Source of the DNA: Candidatus Kuenenia stuttgartensis
GTDB taxonomy: Bacteria; Planctomycetota; Planctomycetia; Isosphaerales; Isosphaeraceae
Length of the DNA: 5,671 bases
Direction of reading: 5' to 3'
NCBI GenBank assembly: GCA_945874095.1
Contig: CAMCFM010000326.1
Coordinates: 1 to 5,671 of the forward strand
Part shown: piece by piece, positions 1-5,671 of the stretch
Position numbering within the stretch: the stretch's first letter is position 1
How the letters are laid out: the number at the start of each line of letters is the position of its first letter
Notes under the pieces: generated by a model
Seen by the model: only the letters and a program-made list of their open reading frames with translations
Database searches by the model: none
What the model was told of the DNA's origin: nothing
Position numbers and translations under genes: made by a program

Positions 1-22
1 TTAGAGAGCTTACAAAATCATC

Positions 23-1426
23 ATGGGCAACACGAAAAACTCGATCACTCCCTGGCTATTTGCAGATCCAACATCAGCAATTCCAAAAACTCAGACCAAA
101 CAAGTTGAAATCATGGTCGTGGGTGGTGGCTTCGGCGGAATCAAAACTGTCCAGAATCTGGCAGGTTCCGGGGCACGGATCTGGCTTGTGGACAAACGCA
201 ATCACCACGTTTTTCAGCCACTGCTTTACCAAGTCGCAACCGCAGCACTTTCGCCCGCTGAAATCGGCTATCCGATTCGCAGTATCTTCCGAAATCGTAA
301 AGATGTTCATGTCGTTATGGATGAAATCCTCGGTGTGGATCTTGATCGAAAAGTCGCGATATTTCCTGAAGGTGAAGCCAATTTCGATTACCTTGTGCTC
401 GCCTGTGGAGCCACTCACAGCTATTTCGGGCGCGACGACTGGGCCAAGTTCGCACCTGGTTTGAAGTCCATCGAAGATGCCCTGGAAATTCGCAGCCGTG
501 TTCTGCTTGCATTTGAAGAAGCAGAGATGGAAGCGGACCCTCAACATCGCCGCTCCAATCTCACTTTTGTTGTCGTGGGTGGTGGCCCAACTGGCGTTGA
601 ACTTGCCGGAGCTTTGAGACAGATTGCAACTCAGACGCTCCCCCGGGATTTTCGGAATATTGACACCACGGCCACCCGTGTGGTTTTAATTCAATCGGCG
701 GACCGACTCCTTCCAGGCATGTCGGAAAAGCTTTCTGAACAGGCCTTGAAAGATCTTGAACATATGGGCGTGGAAGTGCGCCTGAGATCGCGAGTGACCG
801 ACATCACAGAAAATTCGGTCTCCATCGGCGACGACAAAGTGAACGCCCGCTGCGTCTTCTGGGCCGCCGGTGTCAAAGCCAGCCCGATCACGGCCAGCCT
901 CGGAGTCCCACTCGATAAAAGTGGCCGAATTCTGGTGAATCCAGATTTAAGCCTGCCTGGTCATCCAAGTGTCTTTGCCGTTGGTGATATCGCTGCCGTC
1001 AATGACCCGAAATCAGGCCAGCAAGTGCCTGGAGTGGCTCAGGGAGCCATCCAGATGGGCCAATATGTAGGCCTCCAGATTCGCAATGAACTTCAAGGTA
1101 AATTGCAATCGTCAGAGCGAATCCCATTTCAGTTTCATGACAAAGGTCAGATGGCAACCATTGGCCGAAATCGGGCGGTCGCCGAGATCGGAAAATATCA
1201 ATTCACAGGCACAGTGGCCTGGCTCTTATGGGGCCTGATTCACGTCCTGTTTCTAGTCGGATTTCGCAACCGGTTCGCTGTTCTGGCCCAATGGATCTGG
1301 GATTACATCACATTTTCCAAAGGCGCACGCCTGATCACCGGCAAATCTCACCCCAGAATCCGCCAACACCATAGCGACTTTCTCGTCCCTAAAGATCCAG
1401 ATCAGACTACGCAAATTAGTGCGTGA
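23..1426 (+). CDS. ndh: Type II NADH:quinone oxidoreductase (NDH-2), FAD-dependent
   Basis: This 467-residue flavoprotein is predicted to pass electrons from NAD(P)H to membrane quinone without pumping protons, on the cytoplasmic face of the inner membrane. Two Rossmann folds are visible: the FAD motif VVGGGFGG (about 32-39), followed by the family hallmark FQPLLYQVATAALSP (64-78), and the nucleotide motif VVVGGGPTGVELAG (183-196). FAVGDIA (318-324) is the second FAD contact, and AQGAIQ (339-344) matches the AQxxxQ quinone-site motif of NDH-2. A hydrophobic stretch at about 397-414 and the following amphipathic segment should anchor the protein in the membrane. The ATG at 23 is the first Met after an in-frame TAG at 2-4. 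Only a weak purine-rich sequence (GAGAG, 4-8) precedes it, so the roughly 30-residue extension before the FAD fold is uncertain. Residue 224, at the end of the second strand of the nucleotide fold, is Gln where NADH-specific members usually have Glu. The gene converges on the minus-strand dehydrogenase. Confidence 0.93.
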   Translation: MGNTKNSITPWLFADPTSAIPKTQTKQVEIMVVGGGFGGIKTVQNLAGSGARIWLVDKRNHHVFQPLLYQVATAALSPAEIGYPIRSIFRNRKDVHVVMDEILGVDLDRKVAIFPEGEANFDYLVLACGATHSYFGRDDWAKFAPGLKSIEDALEIRSRVLLAFEEAEMEADPQHRRSNLTFVVVGGGPTGVELAGALRQIATQTLPRDFRNIDTTATRVVLIQSADRLLPGMSEKLSEQALKDLEHMGVEVRLRSRVTDITENSVSIGDDKVNARCVFWAAGVKASPITASLGVPLDKSGRILVNPDLSLPGHPSVFAVGDIAAVNDPKSGQQVPGVAQGAIQMGQYVGLQIRNELQGKLQSSERIPFQFHDKGQMATIGRNRAVAEIGKYQFTGTVAWLLWGLIHVLFLVGFRNRFAVLAQWIWDYITFSKGARLITGKSHPRIRQHHSDFLVPKDPDQTTQISA

Positions 1427-1442
1427 TCAAATCCGGATCTTT
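1391..1442. terminator. Imperfect inverted repeat at the convergent gene ends; possible bidirectional terminator
   Basis: AAAGATCC (1391-1398) is exactly complementary to GGATCTTT (1435-1442). Inside it, GATC pairs with GATC (1400-1403 with 1425-1428) and ACGCA pairs with TGCGT (1409-1413 with 1420-1424) around a six-base loop. The structure spans the stop codon of the NADH dehydrogenase gene and ends 16 bases before the end of the opposing gene, which is where a shared terminator would sit. It has internal loops and no long T-run on either side, so it is not a classical intrinsic terminator. Confidence 0.3.
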
Positions 1443-1458
1443 CTGAACTGTAAAAGTC

Positions 1459-3729
1459 TTATTCACCACCATTTACAGCAGGTTTGGACTCTTTAACAGA
1501 ATGGTTTGACGCCTGTTTTTCATTCTTCAATGACGTGATCCACTCTTTCAAAAGCTCCACCGATTTTTGATCCACCACATTCGATCCCAGCGGTGGCATT
1601 TGCCCGGCTCCCCGACGATTCACTCGCAGATATACCACCGAGTTTTCAGGATCACCAGGTGCAATCAGCTGCCCGTTTGGCCTGTCCGGAAACAGGTGGA
1701 GCGGCTTCACTCCAACCATCTTCATGGCATCGCGCGTTGCACTGATATCCATGTTCATCAGCGAATTTCCACCGCCTGCATCCACATGGCAACTCGCACA
1801 ATTGGTATAGAAATACGAACGGGCACGGGCCTCGAGTGGCTGAGACTTATCATTCGGATCCACCAGATGAGGGCTCTCAGGCTTGCTTGGCTCATAGCCT
1901 TTTTCGTTCTTCAAAAGCCCAATATGATACAGCGATCTCAACTGATTGTCTTTCTTGCCATCGCCATAATCAAATACCGAATCGAGTTGCAACTTGCTGA
2001 ACCCAAGCACAAAATTCGCCGCCCGACTATGACACACCATACATTCCGACCTGCTTGGATAATGCCATACCTGATCCTTATAGCCGCGCGGATCGGTTTT
2101 ATCCGCGATCCGATATGGCTTGTCCAATCCATTCTTCTCCACCAGGGTTGCATCTGTCTGCTCGTCATTCCAAATATACGAAAATCCCGTCCATTCTTTC
2201 TCCTGACGTACCATGATCCGGGTTTCAATATACTTCCGGCTCGCTGAATCGCCCGGTTGCATTTCAAGCTGAAAACTCTTCACGGTCAATGTCCCATCAG
2301 GCGCTTCCCAGCGATCCGATTTCGTATCAATCGGTTCCATTCCAGGAACACCAATCGCCCTGACCTTAATGGCTCCATCTGACCAGAACGGAGCCGCCGG
2401 TGCATAAGGAATCACTCCGGCAGCCAGTTGATGCGTCTTGATATCCGCAAAAACACCCGTTTCACTGAGTTTCTTCGGAAAGCTCTGGGCAATCTGAGTT
2501 CGATCATTTGGTACGATTCGGTAAATCGACCCAGCGTGATCGATCACCCACAAATCCCCTCCCGGATCATTCCCAAACCCTGTAATCGCGAAAGGTGTAT
2601 CCACAAGCTCTTTGTGAAACGAGACTTTCGTACCGTCATGCTTGATTGCCCAGACTCGACCTGTCGAATAATCGCCATAAATAAATGCGCCAGTCAATTC
2701 AGGCATTTTTTTACCTGTGTAAACCACACCACCAGTCAGCGATCGGGCTTCACTATGGTGGTGATCGGCAGCCGGTTTTATAAGCGGAGTAGGGCCTCGT
2801 GGTCGATCCAGATGGAACGGGTGAGAGCCTTCATAAATCGGCCATCCCTGATTATCTCCACGATTGATCAGGTGCACTGTTTCCCAAAGATCCTGACCAT
2901 TTGCACCCACCCAAAGCTGTCCGGTGGATTCGTCAAAGTCCATTTTCCAGGGGTTCCGTAAACCATAAGCCCAAAGCTCGGGGCGGGCGCCTGGAAAGCC
3001 TAAAAATGGATTGTCCTTCGGCACGGAATATGCTCGGCCAGGGTCCGTATGATCCACATCAATTCGAATCACGGAGCCAGGAATATCGCCAATATCCTGC
3101 CCTGAACCGTAGGTATCACTATCAGAAGAGCCATCTCCGGCTGTGGCATAAAGATATCCATCTTTAGGACCAAAATGGATACCACCTCCATCGTGTCCGT
3201 TTGAAGGCCAGACGATGATTTCCAGCTTGCTGTTGGGGATCATTTTATAAGGCGGATTTCGATCGATCGTATATCGCCAGATCCGGTCGTGTATGATCGG
3301 ATTTTTCTTATCGTTCAAAAACACGTAAACATAGCCGTTTTTCTGATAATCCGGATGGAACGTCACAGAATACGCCATCTCGGTCCCAAACTCTATCACT
3401 GACTCTGTTTCCGAAACATTTGTCTCGTTTTTGACCCTCAGGATCTTGGCCCCGCCAGACCATGAACCCAAATGCTGGGTGATCCATAAATTCCCAGTCC
3501 CGGGCTCAGGCTCGATCCCAATTGGCTGTAACAACTTAAGGTTCGGAAATGCCTTCTCAGTTTTGTAAGGTGAAGGCGGCTCAGGAGAACCGATCACGCG
3601 ACTGGTTGTAAATGGGATCCGTTTTTCCATACCAAAAGGCTTGGTAGATTCTGCCTTATCGGCCGCAGTAGCGGAATTCAAGACCGAAATCATCGCAAAA
3701 CATAGGCCAAGTACGATGGCGCGACTCAT
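1459..3729 (-). CDS. Exported PQQ-dependent sugar dehydrogenase-like protein fused to an HNE_0200-like region with two heme c motifs
   Basis: This protein is predicted to oxidise a sugar or other alcohol/aldehyde substrate in the periplasm and pass electrons to heme c. The chosen start is the ATG at 3729 (756 residues), because GGGAG lies nine bases upstream and a Sec signal peptide begins directly there (hydrophobic about 5-19, likely cut after ATA at 20-22). The frame stays open to an ATG at 3804, but that would bury the signal. Residues about 55-405 form a beta-propeller of the glucose/sorbosone dehydrogenase type. It carries GHDGGGIHFGP (178-188), YLYATAGDG (193-201), GLRNPWKMDF (256-265) and NQGWPIYEG (293-301), which correspond to the catalytic His and the PQQ-contact Arg-Asn regions of soluble glucose dehydrogenase. 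Residues about 420-590 resemble TIGR03806 (HNE_0200 family), with APFWSDGA, YIWNDEQTDA and WHYPSRSECMVCH. The heme motifs are C563-C566-H567 and C644-C647-H648. GQMPPLG, with Met711, is a plausible distal ligand for the second heme. Substrate and cofactor are unproven. Confidence 0.85.
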   Translation of the reverse strand: MSRAIVLGLCFAMISVLNSATAADKAESTKPFGMEKRIPFTTSRVIGSPEPPSPYKTEKAFPNLKLLQPIGIEPEPGTGNLWITQHLGSWSGGAKILRVKNETNVSETESVIEFGTEMAYSVTFHPDYQKNGYVYVFLNDKKNPIIHDRIWRYTIDRNPPYKMIPNSKLEIIVWPSNGHDGGGIHFGPKDGYLYATAGDGSSDSDTYGSGQDIGDIPGSVIRIDVDHTDPGRAYSVPKDNPFLGFPGARPELWAYGLRNPWKMDFDESTGQLWVGANGQDLWETVHLINRGDNQGWPIYEGSHPFHLDRPRGPTPLIKPAADHHHSEARSLTGGVVYTGKKMPELTGAFIYGDYSTGRVWAIKHDGTKVSFHKELVDTPFAITGFGNDPGGDLWVIDHAGSIYRIVPNDRTQIAQSFPKKLSETGVFADIKTHQLAAGVIPYAPAAPFWSDGAIKVRAIGVPGMEPIDTKSDRWEAPDGTLTVKSFQLEMQPGDSASRKYIETRIMVRQEKEWTGFSYIWNDEQTDATLVEKNGLDKPYRIADKTDPRGYKDQVWHYPSRSECMVCHSRAANFVLGFSKLQLDSVFDYGDGKKDNQLRSLYHIGLLKNEKGYEPSKPESPHLVDPNDKSQPLEARARSYFYTNCASCHVDAGGGNSLMNMDISATRDAMKMVGVKPLHLFPDRPNGQLIAPGDPENSVVYLRVNRRGAGQMPPLGSNVVDQKSVELLKEWITSLKNEKQASNHSVKESKPAVNGGE

Positions 3730-3738
3730 GGTCGAAGT

Positions 3739-3743
3739 CTCCC
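3739..3743 (-). promoter_or_regulatory. Ribosome binding site that fixes the start of the exported dehydrogenase
   Basis: On the minus strand, GGGAG stands nine bases before the ATG at 3729. The two upstream in-frame ATGs (3762 and 3804) have no comparable purine-rich site. Together with the signal peptide that starts at 3729, this decides the start codon. Confidence 0.65.
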
Positions 3744-3809
3744 AGGTCAACGGACAATTCATCAAAGCATTGGCGGAAGAAGGGTTGGATGTTCTATTGA
3801 ACAAATCCC

Positions 3810-3838
3810 ATCATACACTTTTACCGAGAACGGACCAA
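3810..3838 (-). promoter_or_regulatory. Possible sigma70-type promoter of the exported dehydrogenase
   Basis: On the minus strand, TTGGTC (3833-3838) and TATGAT (3810-3815) are separated by 17 bases. The -10 box matches the consensus at five of six positions, the -35 box at only three of six. It would give a leader of roughly 70-75 bases before the ATG at 3729. Such matches occur by chance, and the promoter consensus of the likely host group is not well known to me, so this is tentative. Confidence 0.3.
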
Positions 3839-3845
3839 ACATGCA

Positions 3846-3878
3846 ATGCAATTCAAGGACACTTTGAAATTCTTGCAT
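3846..3878 (-). repeat. Imperfect hairpin after the ABC permease gene; candidate terminator or operator
   Basis: ATGCAA (3846-3851) and TTCAA (3852-3856) pair with TTGAA (3864-3868) and TTGCAT (3873-3878). The result is an 11-pair stem with a seven-base loop and a four-base bulge (3869-3872). It begins nine bases past the permease stop codon on the minus strand, where a terminator of the transporter operon would be expected. However, the stem is AT-rich and no T-run follows. It also lies just upstream of the possible -35 box at 3833-3838, so it could instead be a regulator-binding site. A tandem ATGCA copy overlaps its left arm (3841-3850). Confidence 0.35.
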
Positions 3879-3887
3879 ATTCTTGAG

Positions 3888-4847
3888 TCACTTCCTTCGC
3901 CCCCGGCCGACCCAAGCATCCGTCGCTGCAAAAGTCAGGATTAATGCCCCAGTCACCAGCGAGCGATACTGGTCGTCAAGCCCCCTCAAAGTGATGATGG
4001 TTTCAATCGTCTTGAGCATCAGACATCCGGCAGCTGCACCTAAAACGGAACCTTCGCCACCTGCAAGAGACACCCCTCCGATCACACAGGATGCGATCGA
4101 ATCAAGCTCATAACCATTTGCTGTATCAGTTTTTGAGACCTTCACAAAGCTCAATAGCAAGACCGCCGCCAGTCCCGCACACAAGCCACTCAAGGCAAAC
4201 GACAGGATTTTCATCCGATCCGTACGAACACCTGCCAGGCGAGCCGCTTCGGCATTCCCACCAGTGGCCCGAAGGTGCTGCCCCCAAAGCGTCTGTCTGA
4301 GAAATATCCAGATCACCGAGGTGGCGAGCATAAAAACAGCTGCTCTACCAGAAAGTGCTACACCCGCAACATCCACTTTACGATCAAGAGCAGCAAACAT
4401 GGTGAGTTTGTTTAAAGTCAGCCCGCCCAAAACAAGAAATGTCAGGCCACGAACGACCATCAGCCCGCTGAGCGTGGTCACAAACGGATTTGTTCCCATT
4501 TTGGCCACAAAAAAACCGTTCACGATGCCTACTAGAAGCCCTGTGGAAAGTGCTGCTGCAAAACACGCGCTGGAATCATAGCCTTTCGTCATCGCTGTCC
4601 CGGCCATGGCACACGCCAAACCGACTGTTGCACCTTGACTCAGGTCAAATCCGCCTGCCAGAAGGACGCAACATTGACCTACTGCCAATACGCCCACAAT
4701 CGCAGCTCGTGTCAGAATCGAACTTAAATTCGAGCCTGTATAAAATCGCTCTGTAGAGAATGTCAGCCACAAAGCGGCCACAAACAGGAGGATCTGCGGC
4801 CAGCGACGTATCGCAAAACGTAACCAGAGTTTTGAATCTACCGCCAT
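3888..4847 (-). CDS. Sugar ABC transporter permease, RbsC/XylH type (BPD_transp_2 family)
   Basis: This 319-residue integral membrane protein should form the substrate channel of an importer for a sugar or sugar-like compound, probably as a dimer. The length is normal for RbsC-type permeases. Hydrophobic segments lie at about 18-31, 45-66, 72-87, 93-116, 122-146, 168-185, 214-236, 250-285 and 296-310. Family motifs are LLAGGFDLSQG (62-72), NPFVTTLSGLMVVRGL (120-135), the cytoplasmic ATPase-contact loop GGNAEAARLAG (196-206) and GYELDSIASCVIGGVSLAGG (245-264). A GTG at 4862 would add five residues. The ATG at 4847 is preferred because GGAG lies nine bases before it, whereas the GTG has no well-spaced site. 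The gene starts 18 bases after the stop of the ATP-binding gene, so the two are surely co-transcribed. The substrate cannot be told from sequence: ribose, xylose, galactose, rhamnose and autoinducer-2 systems share this fold. Confidence 0.93.
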   Translation of the reverse strand: MAVDSKLWLRFAIRRWPQILLFVAALWLTFSTERFYTGSNLSSILTRAAIVGVLAVGQCCVLLAGGFDLSQGATVGLACAMAGTAMTKGYDSSACFAAALSTGLLVGIVNGFFVAKMGTNPFVTTLSGLMVVRGLTFLVLGGLTLNKLTMFAALDRKVDVAGVALSGRAAVFMLATSVIWIFLRQTLWGQHLRATGGNAEAARLAGVRTDRMKILSFALSGLCAGLAAVLLLSFVKVSKTDTANGYELDSIASCVIGGVSLAGGEGSVLGAAAGCLMLKTIETIITLRGLDDQYRSLVTGALILTFAATDAWVGRGRRK

Positions 4848-4856
4848 AAGCTCGCT

Positions 4857-4860
4857 CTCC
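4857..4860 (-). promoter_or_regulatory. Ribosome binding site that favours the ATG start of the permease
   Basis: On the minus strand, GGAG stands nine bases before the ATG at 4847, the same spacing as at the exported dehydrogenase gene. It overlaps the alternative GTG start (4860-4862), which argues against that GTG being used. Confidence 0.55.
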
Positions 4861-4865
4861 ACTCT

Positions 4866-5671
4866 TTACGTTGCTACGCCCGCTGTTTCCGCCAGTATAC
4901 GCCGCTCGCCAATCTGTTCGCCTGTCAGTTCGCACTGAACCTGGCCTTGGCGAAACACCACGACCCGATCCGAAATCCGCTCAAGCTCCTGTGTGTCAGG
5001 GCTGATCACCACCACTGCAACTCCACTGGCGGACAATGCTTCGATCCTCTGATGGATGGCTTCGCGGGTTCGTATGTCCACCCCACGTGTCGGCTCGTTC
5101 AGAATCGCGAGTTTTGGCTTGGTCGACAAAGTTCGTGCCAATAAGGCTTTCTGCTGGTTCCCGCCAGATAATGTCAGTGGATTCTGGCTCAGCCGGTCGA
5201 ATTTGATCTGAAAATCTTCACAAAGCTGATCCGCTTCCTTCCAAAAAAACGGCCAGTTGAGAAATCCAAACCGGTTTTTCTGCCTTAACCTCTGAAACAC
5301 CAGATTTCTACCAAGTCCCAACGCGGCTATAAGTCCGCGCTTCCGACGATCCGCCGGTACGGCTACCACTCCAATTTTCTGGGCCTGGGCTGGATGAACA
5401 GGCCGGTAAGCCTGACCTTCGTAAGTCATTCGCCCTGAAGTTGCCACAGATTCGCCGGCCAAAATCTGAGCCATTTCTTCTTGCCCAGCGCCGGCCAGAC
5501 CAGTCATACCGAGAATCTCTCCATTTTGAATCGTTAATGAAACCGAGTTCAAAGTGACTCCAGAAATATCATCGGCGATTAAAATTTCGGATCGAGATAC
5601 GTTTTCCAGTAGTTTCCCACCACGGTTTGCTCCGGTGGTCACCCTGCGGCCAATCATGGCTTGAACAAGCT
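4866..5671 (-). CDS. Sugar ABC transporter ATP-binding protein, RbsA/XylG/MglA type, C-terminal part (5' end outside the window)
   Basis: This is the energy-coupling subunit of the importer whose permease follows 18 bases later. The family has about 500 residues with two tandem ATPase domains; only the linker and the second domain are here. The frame runs open past the right edge. The Met at 5657 is not a start: it sits in LVQAMIGRR, which matches the conserved linker between the two domains (usually xxMVGRxL). Numbering from that Met, the Walker A region is GLAGAGQEE (53-61), without the usual Lys-Ser/Thr. Degeneracy there is normal for the second domain of this family. The switch segment PADRRKRGLI (101-110) and the signature LSGGNQQK (163-170) are intact. 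Walker B reads LAILNEPTRGVD (183-194): the usual Asp is Asn187, while Glu188 is kept. The paired first domain presumably holds the intact ATP site. The substrate is unknown, and the binding-protein gene is not in view. Confidence 0.92.
   Translation of the reverse strand, partial: LVQAMIGRRVTTGANRGGKLLENVSRSEILIADDISGVTLNSVSLTIQNGEILGMTGLAGAGQEEMAQILAGESVATSGRMTYEGQAYRPVHPAQAQKIGVVAVPADRRKRGLIAALGLGRNLVFQRLRQKNRFGFLNWPFFWKEADQLCEDFQIKFDRLSQNPLTLSGGNQQKALLARTLSTKPKLAILNEPTRGVDIRTREAIHQRIEALSASGVAVVVISPDTQELERISDRVVVFRQGQVQCELTGEQIGERRILAETAGVAT

Noticed and set aside
74..547. Minus-strand open frame of 157 codons opposite the NADH dehydrogenase
   Set aside because: It overlaps the highly conserved FAD and quinone-dehydrogenase motifs on the other strand. 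Its own translation shows no domain.
1567..2247. Plus-strand open frame of 226 codons
   Set aside because: It lies wholly opposite the heme-bearing region of the minus-strand dehydrogenase, and its translation is unusually rich in Ile, His and Arg, as expected of an antisense frame.
3730..3804. Extension of the exported dehydrogenase by 25 residues to the ATG at 3804
   Set aside because: It would place non-hydrophobic residues ahead of a clear signal peptide, has no ribosome binding site, and would overlap the best candidate site (3739-3743).
3869..3885. Short direct repeat ATTCTTG at a 10-base interval
   Set aside because: There are only two copies of seven AT-rich bases. They partly coincide with the hairpin, so chance is sufficient to explain them.
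3641..3886. Plus-strand open frame of 81 codons covering the start of the dehydrogenase gene and the gap
   Set aside because: It is antisense to the signal peptide and leader of a well-supported gene, has no good ribosome binding site, and encodes no motif I recognise.
4866..5657. ATP-binding gene starting at the ATG at 5657 as a complete single-domain ATPase
   Set aside because: The frame stays open to the window edge. The residues before that Met (LVQA) plus MIGRR match the inter-domain linker of RbsA-type proteins, so the Met is internal and the gene is cut by the window.

Overview
The window looks like a bacterial chromosome segment of roughly balanced base composition with four protein genes. 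The combination of a quinone-linked NADH dehydrogenase carrying a hydrophobic C-terminal tail and a secreted PQQ-sugar-dehydrogenase-like protein fused to heme-c motifs is typical of Planctomycetota such as Planctopirus, Gimesia or Schlesneria. This assignment rests on family architecture recalled from memory, not on a marker gene, so it is a suggestion only.

Layout. Positions 23-1426 (+) encode a complete type II NADH:quinone oxidoreductase. It converges, with only a 32-base gap, on a large minus-strand gene (1459-3729) for an exported dehydrogenase. That protein has an N-terminal glucose/sorbosone-dehydrogenase-type beta-propeller, a middle region resembling the HNE_0200 family (TIGR03806), and two CxxCH heme-binding motifs. 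Upstream of it is a 158-base gap (3730-3887) holding a Shine-Dalgarno site, a possible promoter and an imperfect hairpin. Positions 3888-4847 (-) encode an RbsC-type sugar ABC permease, and 4866-5671 (-) the C-terminal half of an RbsA-type ATP-binding protein that runs off the right edge.

How the genes may work together. The ATPase and permease are 18 bases apart in the order typical of ribose/xylose/galactose-type importers and are almost certainly one operon. The periplasmic binding protein is not in the window and is expected to lie upstream. The exported dehydrogenase is on the same strand just downstream but seems to have its own promoter, so a link between sugar uptake and periplasmic sugar oxidation is an inference. 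The NADH dehydrogenase is a separate transcription unit. It would feed electrons to the quinone pool, while the dehydrogenase would feed a cytochrome c pool.

I see no clearly new system here. The points most worth checking are three residue-level departures in otherwise recognisable families (Gln224 in the NADH dehydrogenase; Asn in place of the Walker B Asp, and a Lys-less Walker A, in the ABC ATPase), the multidomain heme-dehydrogenase fusion, and the hairpin/promoter arrangement in the 3730-3887 gap. There is no gene-free stretch over 300 bases, and I saw no RNA gene, mobile element or CRISPR array.
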